Shown here piece after piece: positions 1-8,924 of a stretch of 64,000 nt of DNA; the stretch's first letter is position 1, and every line of letters begins with the position of its first letter. The stretch spans positions 5,828,001 to 5,892,000 of the forward strand of contig NZ_CP011533.1 in assembly GCF_001704275.1 (NCBI RefSeq). Direction: 5' to 3'. The notes beneath the pieces are model-generated. The model saw only the letters and a list, made by a program, of their open reading frames with translations, did no database searches and was not told the DNA's origin. Source of the DNA: Streptomyces noursei ATCC 11455 (lineage in GTDB: Bacteria > Actinomycetota > Actinomycetes > Streptomycetales > Streptomycetaceae). The position numbers and the translations under genes are program-made.

Positions 1-36
1 CTGGCCCGCCGCGCACTTGGGAGGGCGCTCGCGTGA
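1..36 (+). CDS. C-terminal end of a preceding gene, probably the FAD-binding subunit of the molybdenum hydroxylase (partial)
   Basis: Only the last eleven codons are in the window: reading from base 1 gives LARRALGRALA and then TGA at 34-36. The stop overlaps the GTG start of the next gene as GTGA, which indicates translational coupling. Actinobacterial xanthine/CO dehydrogenase operons usually run FAD-binding subunit, 2Fe-2S subunit, molybdopterin subunit, and the other two follow here in that order. The identity is therefore inferred from position; the eleven residues alone say nothing about function. Confidence 0.55.
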   Translation: MARRALGRALA

Positions 37-2093
37 GCAACGCAGACAACCGTCATCCGCAGCAGCCGCACCCCGAGCAGGGCTGGCAGCCGCTGCCGCC
101 GGGCGGCGAGTACGAGTCGGAGGCGACCGCCTTCGTCCAGCTCCCCGAAGGCTTCACCACCGGCGCGTACGGCGCCGGTTACCGCGCGCCGGGCGCCGAC
201 CCGCTGGCCGCCCCCGGCCACGGCTACACCCCGCCGGCCTCGTTCCCCGCGCACTCCGCCGCGCCCCCGGTACCGGACGCGGGCACCGACCCGGCGGCCA
301 CCGGGCAGTGGACGATGCCGTTCGCCGACCCGGCCACCGGCTACGCCGACCCCGCGGCGGGCTACGCCGACCACATGGGGCGGCAGGAGCCCGCACCGCA
401 CCACGACCCCGCCGCGGCCTACCAGGCCAACGCGCCCGAGGGCGCCCAGCCGTGGGGCGGCGAACAGGTGCACTGGCCGGTCGCCGGCAGCCCGGAGGCG
501 GCGGGCGGTACGTGGGCCGTCCCGGCGGCCGACGACACCCTGGAGGAGTCCGGCGAGTACCTGGTCGGCGACGACCGCCGGCCGACCGGCCACGGCGCCG
601 CCCCGACCTACCCGGACGGCGGCTACTCCGGCCTGCCCTACGAGGGCGGCCAGGCCGCGGGCCAGGGCGGCCCCGCGGAGACCGGCGCCACCGGACACTG
701 GAACTTCACCGCCGGGCTCAACGCCACCGGCGGGTCGGCCGGGGCGGTCGACGCCGGCCATGCCGCCGGTGCTGCCGATGCCGGGGAGGGCGGTGTCGCG
801 GAGGAGCCGTTCGCGGCGCCGGCCGAGGACCCGTATGCGCAGGGCGCCGCGGCGGCCGGTACGGGCGGTGCCACCGGCCACTGGTCGCTGCCCGCCGACG
901 CACTGGCCCAGTGGCCGCCGGCCGGCCAGACGGCCCACCGGCAGGACGGGGCCGCGGGCCGGGAAGCCGCCGCCGAGGTGCCCGCCCCGAGTGGCGCCGA
1001 AGGCTGGTCGGTCCCGGTGGTGGAGGGCGAACAGCCGGACACCACGGGCGAGTTCATGATCGACGCCGCCCATGGTGCGAGCGTCGGTGCGCTCGTCGAC
1101 CCCGGTGCCGTGCCCGGCACGCCGGTCGGCGACGACTTCACCGGGCACGGTGCCCCCGCGGCGCCCGAGGCCCCCACCGAGGCCGTGGACGCCCACCCGA
1201 CGCCGACGCCCGCCGCCGACGCCTTCGCGCCGGCCGCCCCCGCCGCTCAGGACGCCGCGGACGCCGGCCCTGCGGGGGAGCCCGTCACGGACGCCGGCGC
1301 GCCCGCCGCCGAGCCGGTCCCCGCCGAGGCCGCGGCACCCGCCGGACCGGCCGCGCACGGGACCGAGGACGCCCCCGCGGCCGCCCCTGAGGCTCCGGCC
1401 GCCCCCGAGGCAGCCGTTCCCGAGGCCCCGGACGTCCCGGACGTCCCGGACGCCGCGGCGGTCCTCGACGGGCACGACGAACACCCCTCGGCGTCCTACA
1501 TGCTGTGCGTCAACGGCATCGACCGGCCCGTCAAGGACGCCTGGATCGGCGAGTCGCTGCTGTACGTGCTGCGCGAACGGCTCGGCCTGGCCGGCGCCAA
1601 GGACGGCTGCTCCCAGGGGGAGTGCGGGGCCTGCTCGGTCCAGGTGGACGGGCGGCTGGTCGCCTCCTGCCTGGTGCCTGCCGTCACCGCGGCCGGCAGC
1701 GAGGTCCGCACCGTCGAGGGGCTCGCGCGCAACGGCGTGCCCTCCGACGTCCAGCAGGCGCTCGCCGCCTCCGGGGCCGTCCAGTGCGGCTTCTGCGTAC
1801 CGGGCATGGCGATGACCGTGCACGACCTCCTGGAGGGCAACCACGCCCCCACGGAGCTGGAGACCCGCAAGGCGCTCTGCGGCAACCTCTGCCGCTGCTC
1901 GGGCTACCGCGGTGTCCTGGAGGCCGTCGCCGACGTCGTGAAGTCCCGCGCCGAGGCGAGCGACGTCGCCGAGGCCGCCGTCGCCGACGCGGCGCCGGTC
2001 GAAACCGCCCGCATTCCCCACCAGGCGGGTCCCGCCGACCCGATGGACGGGGCGCCGCACCACCCGGACACGCAGCCGGGAGGCGCTGGGTGA
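33..2093 (+). CDS. 2Fe-2S subunit of a xanthine dehydrogenase-family hydroxylase with a long disordered N-terminal extension
   Basis: This is the electron-transfer subunit of a molybdenum hydroxylase (CoxS/XdhC type), which passes electrons from the molybdopterin centre to FAD. The family domain occupies only residues about 488-655. It has a plant-ferredoxin cluster (C526, C531, C534, C546) and a second cluster with QCGFC at 584-588 and CGNLCRC at 616-622. The first 480 or so residues are a low-complexity Ala/Pro/Gly/Glu/Asp-rich stretch with repeated short motifs such as TGHW and PAADD; family members are normally about 160-200 residues long. Codon usage and GC bias are the same in both parts, so the extension looks genuinely translated. 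The GTG at 33 has a GGGAGG ribosome binding site and overlaps the stop of the preceding gene. The large subunit follows. What the extension does is unknown. Confidence 0.88.
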   Translation: MSNADNRHPQQPHPEQGWQPLPPGGEYESEATAFVQLPEGFTTGAYGAGYRAPGADPLAAPGHGYTPPASFPAHSAAPPVPDAGTDPAATGQWTMPFADPATGYADPAAGYADHMGRQEPAPHHDPAAAYQANAPEGAQPWGGEQVHWPVAGSPEAAGGTWAVPAADDTLEESGEYLVGDDRRPTGHGAAPTYPDGGYSGLPYEGGQAAGQGGPAETGATGHWNFTAGLNATGGSAGAVDAGHAAGAADAGEGGVAEEPFAAPAEDPYAQGAAAAGTGGATGHWSLPADALAQWPPAGQTAHRQDGAAGREAAAEVPAPSGAEGWSVPVVEGEQPDTTGEFMIDAAHGASVGALVDPGAVPGTPVGDDFTGHGAPAAPEAPTEAVDAHPTPTPAADAFAPAAPAAQDAADAGPAGEPVTDAGAPAAEPVPAEAAAPAGPAAHGTEDAPAAAPEAPAAPEAAVPEAPDVPDVPDAAAVLDGHDEHPSASYMLCVNGIDRPVKDAWIGESLLYVLRERLGLAGAKDGCSQGECGACSVQVDGRLVASCLVPAVTAAGSEVRTVEGLARNGVPSDVQQALAASGAVQCGFCVPGMAMTVHDLLEGNHAPTELETRKALCGNLCRCSGYRGVLEAVADVVKSRAEASDVAEAAVADAAPVETARIPHQAGPADPMDGAPHHPDTQPGGAG

Positions 2094-2166
2094 GCAAGCG
2101 CAGCGAGCGATTCGTCACAAGGTGCGGGCCTCGCGGATGCGAGGGCGAGCGGAGCGAGGTCTTGGC

Positions 2167-4500
2167 ATGAGCGGTACCACCGACGGCGCCGGTGCCGTCA
2201 CCGCGACGCCCGCGGCGGGTGTCCAGGCCCCCGTGGAACCGTCGTCGCACGGACTCGGCGTCTCCCTGATGTCCGCCGACGCGGCGGCCAAGGCGGAGGG
2301 CACCTTCCCGTACGCCGCCGACCTGTGGGCCGAGGGCCTGCTGTGGGCGGCCGTGTTGCGCTCCCCGCACCCGCGGGCCCGGATCCGGTCCGTGGACACC
2401 CGGCACGCCACGGAGATGCCGGGCGTGCGCGCCGTCGTCACCCACGAGGACGTGCCCGGCGACAAGGGGTACGGCCGGGGCATCGCCGACCGGCCGGTGT
2501 TCGCCATGGACGAGGTCCGTCACCACGGTGAGCCGATCGCCGCGGTGGCCGCCGACCACCCCGATACGGCCCGGCTGGCCGCCGCCGCCATCGTGGTCGA
2601 CTACGAGGTCCTGGAGGCCGTCACCGACCCCCAACTCGCCTTCGAGGCGGAGCCGTTGCACCCCGACGGCAACCTCATCCGGCACATCCCGCTCCGCTTC
2701 GGCGACGCCGAGGCGATGGGCGAGGTGATGGTGGAGGGCTTCTACCGGATCGGCCGCCAGGACCCGGCGCCCATCGGGGCCGAGGCCGGCCTCGCGGTGC
2801 CGCGCCCCGACGGCGGGGTGGAGATCTACACCGCCTCCACCGACCCGCACACCGACCGCGACCTGGCCGCCGCCTCCTTCGGCCTGGAACCGGAGCAGGT
2901 CAAGGTCGTGGTGACCGGAGTGCCCGGGGCCACCGGCGACCGCGAGGACCCCGGCATCCAGTTGTCGCTGGGGCTGCTGGCGCTCCGTACGGGCTGCCCG
3001 GTGAAGCTGGCCGCCACCCGGGAGGAGTCCTTCCTCGCCCACGCCCACCGCCACCCCACCCTGCTGCGCTACCGCCACCACGCCGACGCCGAGGGCAAGT
3101 TGGTCAAGGTGGAGGCGCAGATCCTGATGGACGCCGGGGCCTACGCGGACACCTCCGCCGAGGCGCTGGCCGCCGCGGTCTCGTTCGCCTGCGGCCCGTA
3201 CGTCGTCCCGCACGCCGTCGTCGAGGGCTGGGCGGTGCGCACCAACAACCCGCCGTCCGGCCACATGCGCGGCGAGGGCGCCCTCCAGGTCTGCGCCGCC
3301 TACGAGGGCCAGATGGACAAGCTCGCCGCCCACCTGGGTCTGGAGCCGGACGAGATCCGCCGGCGCAACGTCATGGCCACCGGCGACCTGCTGCCCACCG
3401 GGCAGACCGTCACCTGCCCCGCCCCGGTCGCCGAACTCCTGCGCGCCGTCACCGAGGCGCCGCTGCCGGAGCTGCCCAAGGACACCCCCGAGGCGGAGTG
3501 GCTGCTGCCGGGCGGTCCCGAGGGCGCGGGTGAGCCGGGCGCGGTCCGGCGCGGCGTCGGCTACGCCCTGGGCATGGTGCACATGCTCGGCGCGGAGGGG
3601 GCCGACGAGGTGTCCACCGCGACCGTCAAGGTCAGCGGCTCCGTCGCCACCGTCATCTGCGCCGCGGTCGAGACCGGTTCCGGGTTCTCCACGCTGGCCC
3701 GGCAGATCGTCCAGGAGACCCTGGGCGTCGACGAGGTGCACGTCGCGGGCGTGGACACCGACCAGCCCCCGGCCGGCCGGGCCTGCCACGGCCGGCACAC
3801 CTGGGTCTCCGGCGGCGCCGTCGAGCGGGCCGCGAAGATGGTCCGCACCCAGCTCCTGCAGCCGCTGGCCCACAAGTTCGGGATGTCCACCGAGCTGCTG
3901 CAGATCGCCGACGGCAAGATCACCTCGTACGACGGGGTGCTCAGCACCACCGTTGCCGAGGCGCTGGACGGCAAGGAACTGTGGGCCACCGCCCAGTGCC
4001 GGCCGCACCCCACCGAACCGCTGGACGAGACCGGGCAGGGCGACGCCTTCGTCGGCCTGGCGTTCTGCGCCATCCGCTGCGTCGCCGACGTCGACATCGA
4101 GCTGGGTACCGTCCGGGTGGTGGAGATGACCGTGGCCCAGGACGTCGGCCGGGTGCTCAACCCGCGCCAGCTGCGGGCCCGGATCGAGGCCGGGGTCACC
4201 CAGGGCCTGGGCGCCGCGCTGATGGAGAACCTCCGCACCACCCGCGGTCAGGTCCGCCACCCCGACCTGACCGGGTATGCGCTGCCGACCGCGCTGGACG
4301 CGCCGGACATCCGGATCGTCAAGCTCGTCGAGGACCGCGATGTGGTCGCCCCGTTCGGCGCCAAGGCGGCCAGCGCGGTGCCGGTGGTGACCTCGCCGGC
4401 CGCGGTGGCGTCGGCGGTCCGTGCCGCCACCGGCCGCCCGATCGGCCGGCTGCCGATCCGGCCGCAGGCGGCGGTGGCACAGCCGGTGCAGACGCCGTAG
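2167..4500 (+). CDS. Xanthine dehydrogenase-family molybdopterin-binding subunit, catalytic Glu position altered
   Basis: The 777-residue protein is the large, molybdenum-cofactor subunit of the hydroxylase begun by the previous gene, with the usual family length. It shows the N-terminal a/b-hammerhead region (KAEGTFPYAADL near residue 42) and family motifs such as RGEGALQV, HTWVSGGAV, DVGRVLNPRQ and GVTQGLGAAL. Near the C terminus the family normally carries GVGE, whose glutamate is the catalytic base. Here the segment reads FGAKAASAVP (residues 730-739), with Ala737 at the Glu position. The substrate therefore cannot be predicted, and the enzyme may use another mechanism or be non-catalytic. 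The ATG at 2167 is preferred over an in-frame ATG at 2122 because a GGAGCGAGG ribosome binding site precedes it. It lies 73 bases after the small subunit, probably in the same operon. Confidence 0.85.
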   Translation: MSGTTDGAGAVTATPAAGVQAPVEPSSHGLGVSLMSADAAAKAEGTFPYAADLWAEGLLWAAVLRSPHPRARIRSVDTRHATEMPGVRAVVTHEDVPGDKGYGRGIADRPVFAMDEVRHHGEPIAAVAADHPDTARLAAAAIVVDYEVLEAVTDPQLAFEAEPLHPDGNLIRHIPLRFGDAEAMGEVMVEGFYRIGRQDPAPIGAEAGLAVPRPDGGVEIYTASTDPHTDRDLAAASFGLEPEQVKVVVTGVPGATGDREDPGIQLSLGLLALRTGCPVKLAATREESFLAHAHRHPTLLRYRHHADAEGKLVKVEAQILMDAGAYADTSAEALAAAVSFACGPYVVPHAVVEGWAVRTNNPPSGHMRGEGALQVCAAYEGQMDKLAAHLGLEPDEIRRRNVMATGDLLPTGQTVTCPAPVAELLRAVTEAPLPELPKDTPEAEWLLPGGPEGAGEPGAVRRGVGYALGMVHMLGAEGADEVSTATVKVSGSVATVICAAVETGSGFSTLARQIVQETLGVDEVHVAGVDTDQPPAGRACHGRHTWVSGGAVERAAKMVRTQLLQPLAHKFGMSTELLQIADGKITSYDGVLSTTVAEALDGKELWATAQCRPHPTEPLDETGQGDAFVGLAFCAIRCVADVDIELGTVRVVEMTVAQDVGRVLNPRQLRARIEAGVTQGLGAALMENLRTTRGQVRHPDLTGYALPTALDAPDIRIVKLVEDRDVVAPFGAKAASAVPVVTSPAAVASAVRAATGRPIGRLPIRPQAAVAQPVQTP

Positions 4501-4534
4501 CGAGGCCGCGACGACGCCGTAGCGAGGCTGCGAC
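4491..4534 (+). repeat. Tandem 22-bp direct repeat spanning the stop codon of the large subunit gene
   Basis: Two adjacent 22-base copies, 4491-4512 and 4513-4534, differ by one base (GAGGCC versus GAGGCT). A partial third copy (GACGCCG) begins at 4535. The stop codon TAG of the molybdopterin subunit lies in the first copy and is repeated in the second. It looks like a local slippage duplication. Confidence 0.7.
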
Positions 4535-5024
4535 GACGCCGCGGTGACGCCGCGTCGTGCGGCCCCGCGGCGGTCCGCGCGGCGCGCCCGATCGCGCCTC
4601 TCCGTCCCCGCCCCTGCCGCTGCGGCTGAGGCTGCGGCTGCCTCTGCCCTTCCCGCGCGCGACCTGCGGCTTCACTCTCCGTCACGGCCGTTGTCAGTGC
4701 CGTCACTTACGGTTTTTCCAGCGCGCGATTTCGTGCGTGGCGCCGGTCGGGGACCGGCGGACGGCCGACCGGCGGCGGACGCTGCCGAGCGAGGGGGCGG
4801 GCGGAATGTACGGGGGAAACGGTGTGCACGGGGGAGTCGGGGTGCACGGGGGAAACGGCGAGGGCGGCGGCAGCACGGGAGCGGGCGCGGCCCGGAGGGC
4901 GTGCGCGCGCCGGACGGCGGTCCCCGCGCTCGTCGGGGCCGCCGTCGGACGGCTGCGCCGCAGCGCCCGCGCGCTGCCTGTCGCGGCGTTACGCGCACCG
5001 CGCGCGGCGTTGCGGGACTGTCAG
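4535..5024. other. Non-coding spacer of about 490 bases
   Basis: No convincing gene was found. Open frames here are arginine- and proline-rich readings typical of out-of-frame high-GC DNA. A short duplicated stretch (TGCACGGGGGA) occurs twice around 4823-4853. No clear terminator hairpin or promoter was recognised. Confidence 0.5.
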
Positions 5025-5096
5025 AGGCCGTGGCGGGATTCGAACCCACGTAACTCGCTTTGCAGGCGAGCCCCTAAACCACTCGGGCACACGGCC
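5025..5096 (-). tRNA. tRNA-Cys (anticodon GCA)
   Basis: Read on the minus strand, the acceptor stem GGCCGTG (5096-5090) pairs with CACGGCC (5032-5026). The anticodon arm CTCGC-CTGCAAA-GCGAG carries GCA, and the T arm contains GGTTCGAATCC. The discriminator base is U (complement of 5025), as expected for bacterial tRNA-Cys. CCA is not encoded. It stands alone between convergently unrelated genes. Confidence 0.95.
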
Positions 5097-5378
5097 GGGG
5101 TGCGGTGTGCTTCCGACTCTAGGCCGCCGGGTGGGGGGCCGGACAAGGGCGGCGGGCGGGCTGCCACGAGGCTGCAACACGCAGTTCACGAACGGGCGGT
5201 GGGCGGTGGCACGGCGGCCTCAGGGGCGGCAGAGACGAGTCGGCGGGCCCGAGCGCGCGGTGGTGCGGCGGGGCGTCGTCGCGGGGGCGGGGCGGACCCG
5301 TGGCGTAGGACGGACGGCGTAGGGAATCCCCGCCTCCGGACAGGGGCGCAACGGCCTTACGGCCCTTACGCTGGCCCG

Positions 5379-7016
5379 ATGACCGCTGATCCTTCGAGCC
5401 CCGCGGACGCGGCCGCCCAGGTCGCGACGGGCAGCACCGCCGCACCCCCCACCGCCACCACCCCCCGACGGACGGACCCCCAGGGGCACGGTCCGGAGCA
5501 CGGCCCGCACCAGGCCCGCGGCCGGACCGTGCCCACCGACCCGCCCGCCGGCCCGCCTACCGGTTCTCCTCCGGACGGCTCCGGTGGTGTCCTCGGCCGG
5601 CGCCACCGTGCCCTGACCCTCGGCATCATCTCCGTCGTCTCCCTCATCGCCTTCGAGGCCAGCGCGGTGAACACCGCCATGCCGGTGGCCGCCAGGGCCC
5701 TCGACGGCATCGGGCTCTACGCCTTCGCCTTCTCGGCCTTCTTCACCGCCAGCCTGTTCGCGATGGCGCTCTCCGGTGTGTGGAGCGATCGACGCGGGCC
5801 GCTGGCACCGCTGTTCAGCGGTATCGCGGCATTCGGTGCCGGGCTGGTGATCGCCGGCGGGGCGCAGAACATGGGCATGTTCGTCGCCGGGCGGGGCGTC
5901 CAGGGCCTGGGCGGCGGCCTGGCGATGGTGTCGCTGTACGTCGTCGTCGGCCGCGGCTATCCCGAACGGCTGCGGCCCTCGGTCATGGCGTCGTTCTCGG
6001 CGGCCTGGGTGGTGCCGGTGATCGTCGGCCCGCTGGTCGCCGGGACGGTCACCGAACACCTCGGCTGGCGCTGGGTGTTCCTCTCCATACCCGTGCTGAT
6101 ACTCCTGCCGCTCGCGGTGATGCTGCCGGCGCTGCGCAAGCTGCCGCGCACCGCCCCCGGCCCGGACGGCGGCCTCCGGCACATCCTGGCCAGCCGGCGC
6201 AGCCTGTTGGCCCTGGCGGTCGCGGTGGGCGCGTCGCTGCTGCAGTACGCGGGCCAGCACCCGAGCTGGTTCGCGCTGCTGCCGGCCGCCGCCGGGTTGG
6301 CGCTGCTGGCCCCGGCCATCGTGCGGCTGCTCCCCCGGGGCACGTTCCGGGCGGGCCGCGGGCTGCCGACGGTGGTGCTGATGCGCGGGTTGGCCGCCGG
6401 GGCGCTGGTCGCCGCCGAGAGCTTCATCCCGCTGCTGTTGGTCACCCAGCGCGGGCTGTCCGCCACCCTGGCCGGGCTCTCGCTCACCGGCGGCGGCCTG
6501 ACCTGGGCGCTCGGCTCGTACGTGCAGAGTCGCCCCCGCCTGGACGCCCACCGCGAGCGGCTGATGGGCCTGGGCATGGCGCTGCTGGCGACGGCGATCG
6601 TGCTGGTGCCGCTGGTGCTGATCGACGGGGTGCCGGTCTGGACGGTGGCCGTGGCGTGGACGATCGGCGGGTTCGGGATGGGGTTGAACATCTCCAGCGG
6701 CAGCGTGCTGCTGTTGAAGCTCTCCCGCCCGGAGGAGGCGGGCAGCAACTCCTCCTCGCTCCAGATGTCCGACGCACTCGGCAACGTGGCCTTCGTCGGC
6801 GTCAGCGGGGTGCTGTTCGCGGCCTTCGGCGGCGGTTCGATCGCCGCGGCCGGCACCGCGTCGGCCGGCGCCGCGGATGCCGCGGGCGCCGCGACGACGA
6901 GCCATCCCGCGGCCTTCCTGGCGGTCTTCGCGGCGATGGCGGTGGTCGCGGCCGCCGGTGCGGCGGTGGCCGGCCGGCTCCGCCCGAAGGCCGACCGGGG
7001 TCCGGCGCGCGCGTGA
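5379..7016 (+). CDS. MFS transporter, probably a drug:proton antiporter
   Basis: This 545-residue protein is a major facilitator superfamily membrane transporter. Residues 1-76 are a Pro/Thr/Gly-rich cytoplasmic tail. From about residue 78 there are many hydrophobic helices, starting with LGIISVVSLIAFEASAVNTA. The loop between helices 2 and 3 carries SGVWSDRRG, a variant of the MFS signature, followed by AGRGVQGLGGG and later GPLVAGTVTEHLGWRW, which resembles the antiporter motif of DHA-type exporters. A drug or metabolite export role is inferred; no substrate is indicated. The ATG at 5379 lacks an obvious ribosome binding site, and an open frame continues upstream to 4557 but would run through the antisense tRNA-Cys, so the later start is preferred. 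Confidence 0.85.
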   Translation: MTADPSSPADAAAQVATGSTAAPPTATTPRRTDPQGHGPEHGPHQARGRTVPTDPPAGPPTGSPPDGSGGVLGRRHRALTLGIISVVSLIAFEASAVNTAMPVAARALDGIGLYAFAFSAFFTASLFAMALSGVWSDRRGPLAPLFSGIAAFGAGLVIAGGAQNMGMFVAGRGVQGLGGGLAMVSLYVVVGRGYPERLRPSVMASFSAAWVVPVIVGPLVAGTVTEHLGWRWVFLSIPVLILLPLAVMLPALRKLPRTAPGPDGGLRHILASRRSLLALAVAVGASLLQYAGQHPSWFALLPAAAGLALLAPAIVRLLPRGTFRAGRGLPTVVLMRGLAAGALVAAESFIPLLLVTQRGLSATLAGLSLTGGGLTWALGSYVQSRPRLDAHRERLMGLGMALLATAIVLVPLVLIDGVPVWTVAVAWTIGGFGMGLNISSGSVLLLKLSRPEEAGSNSSSLQMSDALGNVAFVGVSGVLFAAFGGGSIAAAGTASAGAADAAGAATTSHPAAFLAVFAAMAVVAAAGAAVAGRLRPKADRGPARA

Positions 7017-7127
7017 TGTGACCTCGCTCCCACCCCCGGGCGGGAGCGGGCGTTCCGCGCCGGGCCGCAAGCGGGGCACCGGTAGGCTGACGCGGTTGCC
7101 GATCGCCGACCTCAGCCGACGGAGACC

Positions 7128-8924
7128 GTGACTACCACCAGCGCCACCAACAGCCATCACCTGTCCCCGGCCTTCCCGGGGCGGGCCCCGTGGGGTACCG
7201 CGAACAAGCTGCGTGCCTGGCAGCAGGCGGCCATGGACCGCTACATCCAGACCCAGCCCAAGGACTTCCTCGCCGTGGCCACGCCCGGCGCCGGCAAGAC
7301 CACCTTCGCGCTCACCCTCGCCTCGTGGCTGCTGCACCACCACGTCGTGCAGCAGGTCACGGTGGTCGCGCCGACCGAGCACCTGAAGAAGCAGTGGGCG
7401 GAGGCCGCGGCCCGGATCGGGATCAAGCTCGACCCGGAGTACAGCGCCGGCCCGCTGGGCCGCGAGTACCACGGCATCGCGATCACCTACGCCGGCGTCG
7501 GCGTCCGCCCGATGCTGCACCGCAACCGCATCGAGCAGCGCAAGACCCTGGTGATCCTGGACGAGATCCACCACGCCGGCGACTCGAAGTCGTGGGGCGA
7601 GGCGTGCCTGGAGGCGTTCGAGCCGGCGACCCGGCGGCTGGCGCTGACCGGTACCCCGTTCCGCTCCGACACCAACCCGATCCCGTTCGTGGCGTACGAG
7701 GAGGGCAACGACGGGATCCGCCGGTCGTCCGCCGACTACACCTACGGCTACGGCAACGCGCTGGCCGACGGCGTCGTCCGGCCGGTCATCTTCCTCTCCT
7801 ACAGCGGCAACATGCGCTGGCGCACCAAGGCCGGCGACGAGATCGCGGCCCGGCTGGGCGAGCCGATGACCAAGGACGCCGTCTCCCAGGCGTGGCGCAC
7901 CGCGCTGGACCCGCGCGGCGACTGGATGCCCAACGTGCTGCGGGCCGCCGACCGGCGGCTGACCGAGGTCCGCAAGGGCATCCCGGACGCCGGCGCCCTG
8001 GTCATCGCCTCCGACCAGGAGCAGGCCCGGGCGTACGCCAAGCTGATCCGGGAGATCACCGGCCAGGGCGCGACCCTGGTGCTCTCCGACGACGCGGGCG
8101 CCTCGCAGCGCATCGACGACTTCTCGCACTCCGACGACCGCTGGATGGTCGCGGTCCGGATGGTGTCCGAGGGCGTGGACGTGCCCCGGCTCGCGGTCGG
8201 CGTCTACGCCACCACGATCTCCACCCCGCTGTTCTTCGCGCAGGCGGTCGGCCGCTTCGTCCGGTCCCGCAAGCGCGGCGAGACCGCGTCCGTCTTCCTG
8301 CCCACCGTCCCGATGCTGCTCGGCTTCGCCAACGAGATGGAGGTCGAGCGCGACCACGTCCTGGACAAGCCGAAGAAGGACGGCGAGGAGGACCCGTACG
8401 CCGAGTCCGAGAAGGAGATGGACGAGGCGAACAAGGAGCAAGACGAAGAAACAGGGGACGCCGGGGAGCAGTTCTCGTTCGAGGCGCTGGAGTCGGAGGC
8501 GGTCTTCGACCGGGTGCTCTACGACGGCGCCGAGTTCGGCATGCAGGCGCACGCGGGCAGCGAGGAGGAGCAGGACTACCTCGGCATTCCCGGGCTGCTG
8601 GAGCCCGACCAGGTGCAGCTGCTGCTCCAGAAGCGGCAGGCCCGACAGATAGCGCACAGCCGGAAGAAACCGGACTCCGAGGCGGACCTGCTGGAACTGC
8701 CCGCCGAGCGGCGGCCGGTCGTCTCGCACAAGGAAATGCTGGAGCTGCGCAAGCAGCTCAACACGCTGGTGGGTGCCTACGTCCACCAGAGCGGCAAGCC
8801 GCACGGGGTGATCCACACCGAGCTGCGCCGGGTGTGCGGCGGCCCGCCGAGCGCGGAGGCGACGGCCGGGCAGCTCAACGAGCGCATCAAGAAGGTGCGG
8901 GAGTGGGCAACGCGGATGCGCTGA
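7128..8924 (+). CDS. DEAD/DEAH-box helicase (superfamily 2)
   Basis: This 598-residue protein is an ATP-dependent nucleic acid helicase or translocase. Visible motifs are Walker A ATPGAGKTT (51-59), the DEIH box (145-148) and motif III LTGTPFRS (173-180). The second RecA-like domain contains the motif V/VI region MVSEGVDVPRL and QAVGRFVRSRKRG. Between the helicase core and the C-terminal part there is a strongly charged, Glu/Lys/Asp-rich stretch at about 413-445. The C-terminal third (about 470-598) is unlike standard accessory domains I can name. The GTG at 7128 follows a spacer with no strong ribosome binding site. It is probably monocistronic. The substrate and pathway (repair, RNA metabolism or other) are not evident. 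Confidence 0.88.
   Translation: MTTTSATNSHHLSPAFPGRAPWGTANKLRAWQQAAMDRYIQTQPKDFLAVATPGAGKTTFALTLASWLLHHHVVQQVTVVAPTEHLKKQWAEAAARIGIKLDPEYSAGPLGREYHGIAITYAGVGVRPMLHRNRIEQRKTLVILDEIHHAGDSKSWGEACLEAFEPATRRLALTGTPFRSDTNPIPFVAYEEGNDGIRRSSADYTYGYGNALADGVVRPVIFLSYSGNMRWRTKAGDEIAARLGEPMTKDAVSQAWRTALDPRGDWMPNVLRAADRRLTEVRKGIPDAGALVIASDQEQARAYAKLIREITGQGATLVLSDDAGASQRIDDFSHSDDRWMVAVRMVSEGVDVPRLAVGVYATTISTPLFFAQAVGRFVRSRKRGETASVFLPTVPMLLGFANEMEVERDHVLDKPKKDGEEDPYAESEKEMDEANKEQDEETGDAGEQFSFEALESEAVFDRVLYDGAEFGMQAHAGSEEEQDYLGIPGLLEPDQVQLLLQKRQARQIAHSRKKPDSEADLLELPAERRPVVSHKEMLELRKQLNTLVGAYVHQSGKPHGVIHTELRRVCGGPPSAEATAGQLNERIKKVREWATRMR

Noticed and set aside
1684..4260. Long minus-strand open frame across the hydroxylase genes
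   Set aside because: It is antisense to two genes with strong family motifs. Long antisense frames are expected in high-GC DNA with biased third positions.
4557..5378. Upstream extension of the MFS gene
   Set aside because: It would run through the antisense tRNA-Cys and consists of Arg/Gly-rich noise; translation starts more plausibly at 5379.
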